Positions 1 to 15,100 of a stretch of 64,000 nt of DNA are shown here, piece after piece. The DNA comes from Eupeodes corollae. Its lineage: Eukaryota > Arthropoda > Insecta > Diptera > Syrphidae. The DNA lies in contig NC_079147.1 in assembly GCF_945859685.1 (NCBI RefSeq), positions 249,726,572 to 249,790,571 of the forward strand. Direction: 5' to 3'. Every line of letters begins with the position of its first letter. Within the stretch, counting starts at the first letter, position 1. The notes under the pieces were generated by a model that saw only the letters and a list, made by a program, of their open reading frames with translations, was not told the DNA's origin and did no database searches. Position numbers and translations under genes: made by a program.

Positions 1-1007
1 TTTTTGAGATAATTTATTACTGTGGAATAATAATTAATTATGTACTATACAAACTTCTTAGAACTTGTTATCAAGATTTTGAATTTATAAAAAATAATTT
101 TATCTATGAAAAATAATATTTTTTTAAATTGCTTAGGCAATATTTTTACACTTTCGCGTTCCCTACCATCGAAATTAAATAATGTTAGGCTTATATAAAG
201 TTCTGACGCTTACAACTTTTATCACTATATAGTTTTCAGTAGTAAGTCACACTTAGCCAGTTACATTTTTTTCGAAAAATGTTATCACCTTACTTAATGT
301 TTTCAATACTTTTTCTGCTTTATGCATTAGAATGTTTTCGCAAATATTAATTTAAAAAAACTAAACTTTTTATACATAAAGATAAATTCACAACAAATTA
401 ATTTATCAGAAGTCCTTTATCAAAACCCAAAGTAAATTCCTTCAATATTACCTTAATAGACTTTCCTACCTTTTTCCTTACGAACTTCCTTCCGATTGAC
501 CGATCGACTCACCATTGGCAACGCAACTACGAAATATCGAACGAAAACATGGACAAAGGATCTCTTCATTTTCATCTTCTCCATATACTCCAAGCTACTC
601 GTGTCTACCTATAGAAAATAATATTCAAAACAAAATCTTTTAAAAGTCATCCCCATCTCCAACCCCATCCTTAGACAACCTTAATCAATGCAAATTGGGG
701 TTGATTGAATCATGAACAGAAGATGAAGAAAAAAAAAACAAACGAAGAAGCAAACTGACTTCTCGGAAATGAAGTTTATCATCGACAACAAAATAAAAAA
801 AAAAGATGGTCACTTCCGCTCTCGAACCTCTCGACCGCTATCAACTTGATTATTTTTGCTTTTCAGTTAATTTGAAAACTTTCACCCACACTCTTTTACC
901 ATAGCATACCATACGACTCGCTATACCATTTTACTGAACTGATTAGTATCTTTTGCTTTTCATGTTTATACAGTCTTTTATTATTTTCTTTTTCTTCTTC
1001 TTTTCAG
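1..1007 (+). other. 3' part of an otk intron
   Basis: A+T-rich non-coding sequence upstream of the first otk exon seen here. It ends in a pyrimidine-rich tract and an AG at 1006-1007, a good acceptor. The exon after it opens in mid-protein at the second Ig domain, so the signal peptide and first Ig domain must lie left of the window. I recognise no repeat or gene in it. Confidence 0.7.
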
Positions 1008-1888
1008 GGATACAAACAGCCAGTGTTCAATTACTGACCAACCGCAAGGACGAAGTAGTCTTGAAATGCCACGTCGAGGGCACAGGCCAAATGGAAATTG
1101 AATGGTTTCGCAATAGTGAAAAATTAACTTCAATTCAAAACATCCATCTGGATGGAAATCGTCTGCTTATTAAAAGTCCATCTGTCTACGATAATGGACT
1201 CTATCGATGCGTTGCATCGAATCCAGCTGGTCGGGCGATGAGCAAAAAAGGATACGTCCTCAAGTGGGCCGGCACTGATTCGCAATCGGGTTCCGGCTGC
1301 ATTCCACGTTTTGCCGAAGGTAAAAAAGGTCAGAAAATTCTTGCTGATAAATCGTCGAAAAACGTTTTCTTGTGCCGTGGCAAGCGAGGCGATAAATCTG
1401 TCAAAGCTACCGTCTCAGACGTTAGTTTCACCCAGCAGCCATCTGTAAAGCAGGTAGCCAAGGAGAATGAGGCCGTCGAGCTGCCGTGCACGTATCAACT
1501 TCCTGAGAAATATCGAAGCACAGCAGTTCAGCTGAGGTGGCGAAAGGATGGAAAGGTTTTTCGTCAAACAGATCTGGGCGTTTCAACTTCGACGACTGCC
1601 GAACCTAATATGGAATCAATGCTACGTGAAGACTTTCGCATTACACTTAATCGCGCCAATGGCTCTTTGATGTTCTCCTCGGTGATAGCCAGCGATGCGG
1701 GACAATACTACTGTCAGATTTACATCGAAGGACACAGTCCGATAACTTCGGAAACTGGTGAATTAGTTGTTATAGAGCAGTTGAAATTTGCCCCACAGCC
1801 AACATCGAAGAATCTGGAATTGGGGTCGGTGGGGAAGATCCATTGCAAAGCACAAGGAACTCCAACGCCACAAGTGAAGTGGATAAGG
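1008..1888 (+). CDS. otk: otk exon: Ig domains 2-3 and start of 4
   Basis: The acceptor AG is at 1006-1007 and the donor GTGAGT starts at 1889. The exon enters with two bases of a glycine codon and leaves on a codon boundary. It encodes Ig strands with paired cysteines and the D-x-G-x-Y-x-C signatures NGLYRC and DAGQYYC, ending at KWIR. Open reading runs past the donor, but those residues are intronic. Confidence 0.92.
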
Positions 1889-4800
1889 GTGAGTTATCAT
1901 CTATATACTTGGTTCTTGCTTCTATATGTTTTTTTTTTCTGTTTGCACTTTTTTGAAGATAAACTCGTTGTGTCAGTTCCTTTCAACATCCCTTGGCAGT
2001 CAATTATGCTTCCACGAATAACAGGCCATCCCTAAGGATAAATTTCGCCTTGGGGATTGAAGAAATTTAATTCAAACTGTACTCCAAACTTGCCCCATCC
2101 TTCCTTATTCTTCTTTATTATGAAAAATATAGCTTAGGCAAATTTCCATCTACCTTTCTCTGAAGTTGGAAAAAAAGGAAGGATCCTAAAGAAAACCCAA
2201 ATTGTTGGGATTGTTGACCCAGTCCTTATATACCTACCTACCTATCTAACTACCAACTGGACAAGGACTTCCTTCAATGAAAAGGTTTTCGGTGTCGAAT
2301 AAGGAACAAAAAAATAAAAACTCGTCAAGGGATTTAAGGACATGTTCCTTCCTTCTTATTTTTTTTTTGTTAAAAAGATGGACACAAAATGTTGTCTGTT
2401 CTGTGTTGTCCTGTTGTCATTGTCAGTTTTTGGGTCTTTCTTTATATGTGTCCTTTTTTTGTAACTTATTTATAAAGTGGACACTGGCCAGAAAACATCA
2501 GCTGAACAATATATGTCAGGACAAGACGCTCAAGCTGCTTTTGTCGTTAGCCAAATCAAACAAAGTAAATCTTTGGCAAGTTATTGCACACCCCATTTAA
2601 TTTTATTCTTTAAAAAGTTTATTTTTTAAGTTTCCCTTTTATTGTTCGTTTATTTGTTTGTTTCCTTTTTATCCCTTTTTTGTTGTTGTGTGTTTGTTGA
2701 TGTTTTGTGAGACTTTAGAAGCTTAAGTAAAATTTGTTTGGAATTTTGTTAAAATTGTTTAACCGAAAGTGTGCTGGAGGTCGATATAATGCGGTCTTTC
2801 ACTTTATTTTGTATGAACTGAACATTGATGGAGATTTATTTAAATCTGTAAGGACTCAATTGTGGTGCAAAAATCAGACTTAATTTGACTAATGGCAAGA
2901 GTTTTTTTGGCTTTTTATTCGCCTTGACATTTTCTTCTTTAGAAAACCTCACACAAGATGTTCCTCATGGCCTCCACGCCAGATAGTCAGACCATGCCCT
3001 CATATCAATCGTGCGGAATTTCTAACGTAGCATGGGCTGAGCGCAATCGCTCTGTTTTCTTGAAATCTCAAGTCACAGAATTCAATTCAGTCCAATAGAA
3101 GCTGATCTGTACCGTATAGCTTGCCATAGATGGCTCTGACCTGGCCAATGAAGTCGTTTATTAACTAATGCCTTAGAAACACTTACATCTCAATCTAGTA
3201 TGGAATAGTAGCGTCTCTTGTTTACCTGTTTTGTATTAGAAAGTAGCGATGTGTCCGATACAAAATGTATTTGTTAATTTACGGAACCTACAATTTTATA
3301 TCGATTTAAGAAGGTAAGGCTCAAACGTACCTTAAATTCTCGGCTCGGTAAGAAAGCTGTACGAAGTCTCGATTGTTTTCTAGATTATCTCGAATAACTT
3401 GGTTTCTATTTAACACCTATAAATTTTAATGAAGTCCTTTTATTGACCTATAAAAAAAAAGCTATGTAATGAATATTTGACAAACTATCGCCACTTGTCC
3501 AAATCTCAGAGCTTCCTACATTTCTACGCTTATTTGAAGTTATGTTAGATTTTAACTTCCAATAGGGAGTAAGTGTAATGGGTCCGATTTGTCAAATTAA
3601 AAATTTTGACATTTCTCGACGTTTCAAGGTCCCTAGAGTCGAAATAAAATATTTTTAGAAAGATGTTTGTGCGTGTGTGTGTACGTACGTTCGCGACGAT
3701 TTTTTCGTCGTCCATAGCTCAAGAACCAGAAGAGATATCGACTCCAAACAAATTCTGTTATAAAGATAATAAGGCAGAAAAATGCAGAAAAATGCAGAAA
3801 GGGCTCTCAAGAAAATTGCGTGGGTGGTTTTTTTACCATAGCAGTTTGAAAAAAAGGTGAAAATTTTGGTTAACCCTAAATATCTTACGAACCAAAAACG
3901 CTAGAGCCTTGAGTTAATTTTTTGAAAAAAAAATCCATTTGACGGTTTTTTTTATATATCAAAAAAACTGAAAAAAAATTTGTTATCTATACAATTTTAC
4001 GACTAAAATATGATTTCATCTCCAAAAAAAAAAACAGTTTTTTTTACAAAAAATAAAAACCTAAAAAAAATTAATAAAACTTTTTTAAACTTGATTTTCG
4101 ACTCAAATATCTTTTCGCAAATTGTAGATATTGGCTTTGAACTACATTTATCTTTCAAAAAATATTGTTGTCAACATTCAATAAAATTTTGAAAAAAATC
4201 GAATTGACAGTTTTTGTACAAAAAATTATAAACCTAAAAAAAATAGTACGCAAATTTGGCAAAAATTGATACGAATACATATAAACAAACTTTTAAGCAA
4301 GGCAAATCGACAGACGGGATGGGAAGTTATCAGTGTTGGTCGCATCCCAGCCTCTTTTCTTTCGGTTTTATTTTCTTATAAAAAAAACTGATTTTTCCAA
4401 AACTTTACCAGATGTTAAAAACGTTATTGTTCGTTGCACAAAATTATTTTGAAGATGAAATCATTTTTATTCGTAAAATTTTCGAGACGACAAATGTTTT
4501 TTTTTCAGTTTTTTTGATTTATAAAAAAACCGTTATTTGGAATTTTTCCAAAAATATATTTTTTTAGTATCTCGTTACAATACTTAATAGAAAATGAAAT
4601 TCAAGTCTCTAGAGTTATTGGTTCGTGAGATATTTAGGGTTAACCAAAATGTTCACCTTTTTCTTAAACTACAATGGTAAAAAAAAAACATCGACGCAAT
4701 TTTCTTGAAAGCCTTTTCTGCATCTTTCTGCTTTATTATCTGTATAACAAAATTTATTTAAAATCGATATCTCTTCTGGTTCTTGAGCTATAGACGACGA

Positions 4801-7800
4801 AAAAACGTACTATACACACACACGCACGCACAAACTCTAGGGCTTTGAAACGTCGAGAAATGTCAAAATTTTCAATTTGACAAATCGGACCCATTACAAT
4901 AACTTCCTATGGGAAGTTAAAAAGATCTTTCACTGTGATTTTGAGTCTATTTAAAATCAACTTTTCAAAAAGTTTACGAATCGCCGCGAATTTTAAGTCT
5001 ATAGTTTTTATTTAACGGTTTTAGACCACCTTTAAACCACTTTCCGAAAAAGTCACCAGGGAGAAGTGATTGATCAAACATTATTTTTTACCCATTACCA
5101 TGTGACATCGTACATTTCTACCAAGAAGCTGCAGATCTTTTTCATGACAGTCTTTGTAGCATTAACACCATACAATATACGCGTCTTTTAAATGAAGTAC
5201 ATTAAACCATAATCCAATTTCCTGAACTGCTCCGTTCTAATTTAAAATAAATTTCGACTTCAAACTTCTTCATATTCCTTGATCATCTTTATCAGTTCTG
5301 CTCATCAGATTCCCAAAACTTAGCCAAAAACTTCGCTATATAATAAATCAATAACAAAACTAACAAACTAGTAATTCAATTATATTGACAAACTTTATAT
5401 AGAAGCAAAAATTTATCCCAACGTGAGTATAAGTTTCATGGAAGCTACATTCACAATTCTAAGCCCCATCCCCGTCGTCTCTCTCCCTATCTACACTATT
5501 CAATCCTGCTGACTATAGAACGAAGGTACATACATAGGTAGGTTAGGTAGGTCCATAGTTAGTTAGAATATTGCTCATCCCGAAACATGGTTTCATTGTT
5601 GTCTGTTTGACTTTGCATAGAACCATGTAAAAGACATCTGCACAATTTATTTGCCTCATCGTGAAAGTAAAGTTTTCCATTGCTGGGGATTGGATGCTGC
5701 ACAGTAAATTGTTATCCCCGAAACTTTTATACTTCTTCTATAGAGAAGGATAGGTTGCTCTTCCACTCGCTGCCACCGACCGCCGCCACCACCACGTCAA
5801 TCCAATTGAATTGTTGAAATTTTTTATTAGAAACGCGCGAGTCCAATGTTGAAATATTATTTGCCTAACTATTGTAGGTAGGAATGCAGATATAGGTGCA
5901 TACTCGGAGGTATACAAAAGTTTTACGAAATGTTTACCTAGGGCTAACTTGCCTATTTGCATTTTTCATCATCATAGTTTCACGAGCACCCAGAGCTTAG
6001 TTTTGTCCATATCGATCCGGACAAAAGCCGATGGAGAGATGGATGCAACTTGTACAGCAAATGCAACAGAAACACAAAAAAAAAGAAATAAAACAAATAA
6101 AATAAAATGAAACTCTTATCCCACCATGAAACTAAATCAAATGCAATATAATCGAGGAATGAATTCAGCATCATCAGCATCGGCATCAGCTTCGGCATCA
6201 ATATCAGCCGCCATCGCGCCATATCGCCATTGCCATCGCCATCACCATTGCCAGCTGCTTTGACGCACTCTGTGTGTCCGGGGAATCAGATTCGACAATA
6301 TATAGTAAAGTTGCAATTCGGCACTGGAAAATTCGTATTGTAATAACCATCATAGAGATAACTTTGTGGGAGAAGAGGTTTTGAAATAATACACCGAAGG
6401 ACCACCCATAACAAGCTATAAACCGAAAAACCGCCCATGGCTACTCCAAACTACGCCATCCACCGCCTGCGCGGCTTGTCAGTGAGCCGGCGAAAATATT
6501 GTTTGAATTTAACGTTGGTTTTTGCGCGGCATTGGCGCGGCTCGACGCCGGCATGAAATCAGAAAGGGCACTGAATTTATGATTTAGCCAATTTCAAATA
6601 GTGTTTGGATCAATTCCACATCTCATCCGGGTATAACTTAATATCGAATAGTTTTTTTTCAGCTTTGGGTTTGACGGAAGAGTCGTGTATATCGTGTTTG
6701 CTTTTGAGTGAGATTGAATTTTTAAAATAGACAAAATCAAGAATGATGATGATGATCATCATGATGGGATTAATGTTTGTTTTCAATATTGACTAAATAT
6801 GTTTTTGTGAAGAGCTATTGGAGAGACCAAATGTTGTTTATGTTTAAATTATTGATACGTAGAATTTCGTTAGACCTAAGTTTGGAAAGTTTTAGATATT
6901 TTTTGAAAGTTGACATACATAGACGCATATTGCTGACTTTCAAATGAAGTTTTACACTATTATGGCTGAGAGCTATTTTTAAAAGGTTGTCCAAGGGTTT
7001 AATTTTGAATAGCCTGCTATGTGGGCAGCTGTTACTTTTAAGAATTTTCATTTGACATCTGACAAGTTAAAACTTCGCCTTTACTAAAAATGGATACATG
7101 CTTCAAAACCGCATTGAAATTGTTAAAATTTGCTATTCACAGTTTCCATATTTTTATATTGAAAGAAAAGTTTCCTGAACGTGTTTTTACTTGAAGTGAT
7201 GGTCAGAATTGAACTTGAGACTTTTTTCAATAGGTCCACCTAAAATTAAAAGTCTATTCTAACCTCCGTGACGTTTTTGAATAAGTTTTCTGAAACCTCA
7301 TATTTTATTAACATTTTATTGCTGTATAACTTGACCAATATTACTGAACCCTTGTGCTTTCAGACTTGTTTTGGGTTGTCTGACATTTCAAATAAAAAGA
7401 AATGCTCAGTCTTATCGCACAATAAAATAAAGCCACAATATTATAAATGTCATATCGCCCAAAAATGGCCCTATCGACCAAAAACTTTTTTTGATATCTA
7501 TGTCATATTGCCCAAATCAATTTTAAAATATCATAACTCTTAAAATACTAATTTACATAGCACCCAGAAGTTGGCATATGTTTCAACATTTGTGCTTTCC
7601 TACAAAATTTGTGGGCATTATGACATTTCTAAATTTGGGCGTTACGACATTAAAAGCTTGTTTGGGTAATATGACATTGAATTTGGGATTTGCGAAGTTT
7701 TTGTAGCGACGTTTCTCTTTTGGGATTTGTATCATTTTATGATTTGGGTTAAACATCGCTAGGTGATAAGACATAAAAAAAGATAGAAATAATAATCGTC

Positions 7801-10800
7801 ATAACACCCGAAATAAATGGACCCCAATCTAAAATGAAAAAAGAGGCTGGGATGTGACCCACACTGATAACTTGCCATCCCGTATGTCGATTTGTCTTGC
7901 TTAAAAGTTTGTCTATATGTACTCGTATCAATTTTTACCAAATTTGCGTACTATTTTTTGTAGATTTTATTTTTATGAAAATACGGACTGTTGGATTTTT
8001 ATATAAAAATTACTGAATATCGAAAACAATATTTTCTGTGAAATAAATATGTTTGAAGCCATTATTTTTAATTTTTGAAAAGCTATTTGAGTCGAAAGTA
8101 AATTTTACCAAGTTTTAGTATTGTTTTTTTTTTTAATTTTATTTTGTGTAAAAAACTGTCAATTCGAATTTTTTAAAAATTTTACCAAATGTTGAAAACA
8201 ATTTCTCAAATTTTTGAAAAGATATTTGAGTCGAAAATCAATTTATACCAACTTTTGTTAGATTTTTTTTAGGTTTTTAATTTTTTGTACAAAAACTGTC
8301 AATTCGATTTTTTCACAATTTTACTAAATGTTAAGAAAAATATTTTTTAAAAGATAAAAGTAGTTTAAAGCCAATATCTACAATTTTTGAAAAGATATTT
8401 GATTCGAAAATCATTTTTTATCAACTTTTGTTAATTTTTTTTCGGTTTTTAATTTTTTGTAAAAAAAAATGTCAATTCGATTTTTTTCAAAATTTTACTG
8501 AATGTTGACAACAATATTTTTTGAAAGATAAAAGTAAGTTTAAGGCAATATCTCAAAGGTTTGAAAAGATATTTGAGTCCAAAATCAATTTTTACCAACT
8601 TTAATTAATTTTTTTTAGGTTTTCATTTTTTGTAAAAAAAACTGTCAATTCGATTTTTTTCAACATTTTTCAGAATGTTGAAAACAATATTTCTTATAAG
8701 ATAAAATAAGTTTGAAGCCTAAATTTCAAGTTTTAGAAAAGATATTTGAATCGATAGTCAATTTTTACCAACTTTGAGTAATGTTTTTTTTAGATTTTTA
8801 TTTTTATAAAAAAAAACTGTCAATTTTTCTCAAAATTTTATTTTAACATTATTCTTCGTTGGAAAAAATTGTTTTGGAGATGAAATCATAATTAAGTCGT
8901 ACAATTTTTGAGGTGACAAATATTTTTTTTCAGTTTTTTTGATTTATAAAAAAATGAATGAATTAAATGATTTTTTTTTTTCAAAAAATATACTTTTTTG
9001 AAATCATGTTACAATATATTATATAAAATTTAATTCAAGTTTCTAGCATTTTTGGTTCGTAAGATATTTAGGGCTAACCAAAATTTGCACCTGTTTTTCA
9101 AACGGCTATGGTAAAAAAACCACCCACGCAATTTTGTTCTTTTTTCTTTCTGCATCTTTCTGCCTTATTATCTGTATCACAAAATTTATTTCAAATCAAT
9201 ATCTCTTCTGGTTCTTGAGCTATGGACGACGAAAAAAACGTAGCGAACGTACCGACGTACGAACGTACGTACACACGCACTCCCAGACATCTTTCTAAAA
9301 ATCATTTATTTCTACTCTAGGGCTTTGAAATGTCAAACAACTAACAATATTCGCTTTGGGTTTTTTGGTGATTTTTTACTGGGCCTTGCGACCAATTTTG
9401 GCTTTTATGACATTTTAGACGAAAAGAAACGCCTTCAAATAGGAACAACCGCATTTTGACAGTTGATAGAGCGACCATATTGTTGGAGTATGAGAAATTG
9501 GCTATAACTGACTTAGTCTGTCTTGTTATTTCACCATGAATGGATTTAGCATTTAAAACTACTCGTATGTGTAAATAACATAATCGTGTTCTATTCTTGA
9601 AAACGCTTGCAGTGTTTCTTCCATGCAACGGTCACCATAATCGTGGCACTGTTGTCAATAAATTTAAGTCCACTTTTGTGCAAAGGGGCATCAGAAGACA
9701 TTTCAATCAAATGCAATAATTTCAAGAGATCACACACATTTTTTGTTTAACTTTTAAGTCAGAAATGTAAGGCTGTTTGGTTCTTTCAATTCTTCCAAAT
9801 TTTGCCCCAAAAAGTTTATTAATAATTTTCCGTATGAAATATTTGTAATTGATACGATTTGTTGAATTGCAAATTTTAAATTTTAATCTCTATTATAAAA
9901 ATAAGGGTTTACCATTATGTTTTTAAGATGATTTTGGCAAATGGCCGCTGTGACTGGGTACAATCTAATCCAGCAGAGAGAACCAATTATCTACCACGTT
10001 TTGCAGCAATTGGGGCAATATTTGAGAAATAAAGCCCAAAATATTCTCGTATATAAAATGCGCTCACCAGAAGATTCCTTCTTATCTTATCTTACAGATA
10101 CAAAATGTTATAACATATTAATATTTTGTAAAACTTTTTGAAAAATCCAATTGACAGTTAAGGTGTAAGGCTACTCTAGAGGTGCACTTCTAAAATTAAA
10201 ATTACAAAATTTGGCTAAAAAATCGTCACATAATTGTTCATAACACACTACGCAGTGTAAAAGTAAAATCCAGTCTTTCTATGGAAAATGTACTTTCAAG
10301 AATTTATTTAAAATTTCAAGACGATTATTTGATAATTTTCCAAGTTATGAGGAACGTAAAAAAATCAGCATTGAGTTTTGAATAGAAAAAAATCGTTACT
10401 TATCTTACAATAGTATCCCCGCTATTGTTCTGACGAGGTGTTCTTCATCGCTGGCAAAATCACTGCGTAAGCTTTTTCATCTGTCCTATTCTACTTGTCT
10501 CTTTCCGAATGAATGGAAAACTGCATTTAGCCAGCCTGTCCCTAAAAAAGGAAAATCCTTCTGCCATTCTAACTATATCGTCCAATTACAATTACGTCCC
10601 CTCTTTCTAAGTTCATGGCAACGCTTAATAATTTTCAGCTTAAGAAATATCTTGAAGAACGGAAGCTTTATTACCGGCAGTATGACTTAAGTTGCAATCG
10701 TGATTTCATGGTTTATCTCCCCGAACAGTGGAACAAACTTTTTCATCGCTTTGGAGAAAGTAAAATTATTGCATTTAATATTTCAAAGACATTTGATAGA

Positions 10801-12128
10801 ATTTGGCATAAAGCTCTCTTATTAAAAATGCGTGCTTTTGGTATTGATGAATCTCTTCTTCGTTGGATTAGAAATTACCTTTCTAACCGTTCAATACAAG
10901 TTGTATTGGATGGTTTCAAGTCTGAAATTTATAAAATAAATGCTCTCTTTCTCATATTCATAAATGATCTTATGTCTGCCACTTCTAATCCATTAAACTG
11001 TTTCGCCGACGACAGTACCCTCAGCTTCTTATACTCGTTTATAGATTCACATCCTTGTCCTTCGGATGTGGACTACCAACGGCAGCGTATGATAAGCTCA
11101 TTAAATTCTGATCTTGAGAGCATTGTTCAAAGGGAACTCAAAAACCGTGTAGGATTTAATGCTTCAAAGACTCAATGCTGTCTACTGTCATAAAAGCGTA
11201 ATCTTCCCCCAATGCCACTATCCAAGGGTGGTACTTGCATCGAGGAGATTGAACAACTAGCAGTACTTGTTATGTGCATCGAAAACCACTTGTTTGTTGA
11301 GTGATCACATAATTGACATCGCCAAAAATGCTGCTAAGTGTTTAGGTTTTCTCCGACGATGCAAGAAGTGTTTTGCCCCTTTTGATCTTGCTATAATTTA
11401 CAAAGCTTTTGTTCGTCTTTAACTCGAGTATAACTCTATTTGGGCTGGAGGCCTAATAACGTACTTGAGTCTTTTAGGTAGAATTGAAAAAAGAGCTCTA
11501 AAAATGATAGGAGATCGTTCTCTCACCGAGACATTTGCATTTCTTAAACAGCTCGTCGAGGTCTCATGCCTGCCATTATTCTGTCGTTATTTTTATAAAC
11601 AATGTTCTAGCGAAATAGCCAGTTGCATTCTTCCCCTTAAACAATTCAACCGTAATACTCGTACTGCTAGGAATGCCCATCAGTTTACCCTTGAGCATAA
11701 TTTCGGACATACTGTGAAGAACAGAGATTCTTTCTTTACCAGCACTACGCGAATGTGGAAAGCTTTACCTGACGCAATATTTCCATTGATTAAAATGTGT
11801 AGACATTCAAAACCAATGTGCATCGGTTTCTCCTTCATAATCCTATCCTCCTTTCCTAATTGCTCGCACTGTGTTTAATCATTATAAGGGTATTCATAAA
11901 AAAAATACGTTCAAAAAAATAGTTTTTGGCACGACATTATTGAGGTTCTAGGAAACAATTTTTAACGATTTTTTGAAAATTCATTTTTCATTAAGTGTTT
12001 TTTTATTATAATTTCCAAAAAGTGCACACATAACTTAAAAAAAATTGGCTCTTTATTTCTTGGAATATATCCAAATCCAAAATTCCAAATATTAAATTCT
12101 TTGTTAAAATACCTACATAAATCATCTT

Positions 12129-12170
<42 letters not shown>

Positions 12171-15100
12171 AGCAAACACTAAAAGGGTTTTTTATACCTT
12201 TAATATGCCAAAGACACAGTGTGAGCATTAGGAAAAGAGGGAAGGGTTGGATAGGAGGTGTCGGTGTACATTGGTTTTAAATTTCTGAACATTGCAATGA
12301 CAGGGAAAGATAGAGCGTGGCAAGGCGTTCCACATTCGCGTAGTACGGCTAAAAAAAGAATCTCTGTACTTCATAGTACGTCCGAAGTTGGGCTCTAGGG
12401 TAAACTGATGGGCATTCCTAGAAGCGCGGGTATTACGGTTAAATTGTTTAAGGGGAGGAATGCAACTGGCTATTTCACTAGAGCATAGTCCATTAAAATA
12501 ACGGTAAAAAAGGGTGAGGCAAGAAACCTTGCGTCGATGTTCGAGTGATGTAAACGAGTTTATGATATTAATGTCACCAATCATTTTAAAAGCTCTTTTT
12601 TGAATACTGTCCAAGAGGCTTAAATAAGTTACTGGAGCACCAGCCCAGAGATGAGAGTTATATTCAAGTTTCGGACGTATATAGGTTTTGTAGATTGTAG
12701 CCAGATCAGACGGAGAAAAAAATTTCTTGCAACGTCTCAAAAAACCTAGACATCTTGCGGCATTTTTGGCAACATCGCGTATGTGATCGCTCCACAATAG
12801 GTGGTTGCTGATGCACATTCCGAGGATGTCAAGATTTTCTGTTTCGTTGATGCAAGTGCCACTCATAGATAGTGGCAAAGACGGTTTATCTCGCTTTAAC
12901 GATGCAAGACAGCATTGCGTTTTCGAAGCATTAAATTCCACACGATTTTTTATTCCCCATTGTACAATGGTGTGTAAGTCGGAATTTAATGAGCTAATCA
13001 TATTTTGCCGTTGCAGTTCCACATCCGAAGAGGAGGGTTGTGAGTCTGGAAACGAATATGAAAAGCTAAGAGTGCTATCGTCAGCGAAACAATGTATTGG
13101 ATTAGAAGTAGCAGACAGGAGATCATTTATAAAAATGAGGAAGAGGGTCGGAGACAAAACGGAGCCCTGGGGCACACCAGCGTTTATTTTATGAGTTTCA
13201 GACTTGAATCCGTCCAAAACAACTTGTATTGAACGGTTCGAGAGAAAATTTCTAATCCAACGAAGAAGAGATTCGTCGATACCGAAAGCACGCATTTTCG
13301 ATAAGAGAGCAAGATGCCAAACTTTATCAAATGCCTTTGAAATATCAAGTGCAATAATCTTACTTTCTCCAAAACGATGTAAAGATCTGTTCCACTGTTC
13401 GGTGAGATGAACCATGAGATCACCAGTGGACCTATTGCTACGAAAGCCGTATTGCCGGTCATTAAGAAGCTTCCGTTCCTCAAGATATTTCTTAAGCTGA
13501 TAATTAATCAGCGTTTCCATGACCTTAGAAAGAAGGGACGTTAGTGCTATCGGTCGGTAATTTGTGGGAGAAGAAGATTCGCCTTTTTTTGGAATTGGCT
13601 GAACAAATGCAGTTTTCCAACTACTCGGAACGAGCCCAGAAGAATAGGATAGATGGAAAAGCTTACGCAGTGGTTTTGCCAGCGTGGAAGAACACCTCTT
13701 CAGAATAATAGCGGGGATACCATCTGGGCCAGCGGATTTATGAGTGTTGAGATCTTTAAGAACTCTCGCCACAGTTCGAATACGAAAAAAGATTGGTCCC
13801 ATAGAATCATTTACGCGTTCAAGAACTGGGGGAGTCATGACACTATCTGGTAAGGTGGAATTTTCGGCGAACTGCCTTGCAAATAAGTTGGCTTTATCAA
13901 TAGAGCTAACTAAAGGAGTGTCATTGACAACAAGCGTAGGAACCGAGGAAGAGGAAGAATTCCTCATGTTTTTTACAAATGACCAAAAATTCTTACTGCC
14001 TTTGGGACATTGCAGTATTTTTCGCCGTAATTTTTGGTCATGTAAAAATTTGGTCCTTCGAATATAGGCGTTGCAGGCCTTCCTGGCTTGCTTAAACTTT
14101 TTCCGGTTTTCCTCAGTTGGGTTGGCTTTAAAACACCGGAAGCTCACCTCTTTCTCCTTGATAACCTCTTTGCAGCTCGAATCGAACCATGATTTAACCT
14201 TGGGTTTAATACTTTTAACCCTATTCGGGATAAATGTTTCCATTCCCAAATGAATCATACTAGAAATCATATCTGCACTGGAGTCTACGTCGCTACCGAG
14301 GAAGCATAGCGACCAGTTAAAGATCCTGAAAAAATTATTGAGACCGTCCCAGTTGGCTTTCTCGTACTGCCAAACGGTTCTCTTTGGAGCTCTTTCTTTA
14401 ACTGGATTTGTTTGACACGAGAAATTAGCAGATATAACACTATGGTCCGATGTGCCTAGAGGCGTCAATACACTGATTGTGTACTTATCAGGATCAGAAG
14501 TGAGAAACAAGTCAAGGGTATTTTCTGCTCGGCCGTTAACGTCTGATATTCGAGTAGGCTCATTGACAAGCTGAGTAAGATGGTTAAACTCAGCAAAAAT
14601 CTCAGCACACATTCCTTCGGGCGTTGCCTGGCCCGAATGGCGAAGCCACGAAGAATTGTGATCATTGAAATCGCCCGTAATAAGAGACAATTCTTTGTAT
14701 GGAGTCAGACAGAGCATCAAATTCCTGAGAAGTTGAAACTCTGTCCAGGTTTGGGCTCCGATAAAGAAAACAATAGTGAATGATGTGCTTATTCACTGAA
14801 AGTTTTAACCACATGAAATTAAAAAGGGAGTTGGTACAATGACCGTATTGTGGTAAAAGTTGATATGCAACATCATTCCTAATATATATGGCGAGACCAT
14901 GGTGAGAGAAGAATAATGGCACTAAGCAATACCCATGAATAAAAAATTCAGCAGGATCGGAATCTTCACCTACTTGGGTTTCACTCAATGCCAAAACAGC
15001 TGGTCTGTTAGAATTAATGTGGATGTATACAGACAGAAAATTCGATCTTAGCCCACGAACATTACTATAGTCTACTCTAAAATAACCAGTCATTGCAATA

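Noticed and set aside
953..1007. A Met-initiated, Phe-rich stretch before the otk Ig exon that looks like a signal peptide
   Set aside because: It is the polypyrimidine tract of the intron read as protein. A good acceptor lies at 1006-1007, the similarity to Otk starts only after it, and it starts in mid-protein.
1889..2035. Continuation of the otk Ig-exon open frame past 1888
   Set aside because: A GTGAGT donor at 1889 and an in-phase continuation at 16279 that completes the Ig domain show that it is intron.
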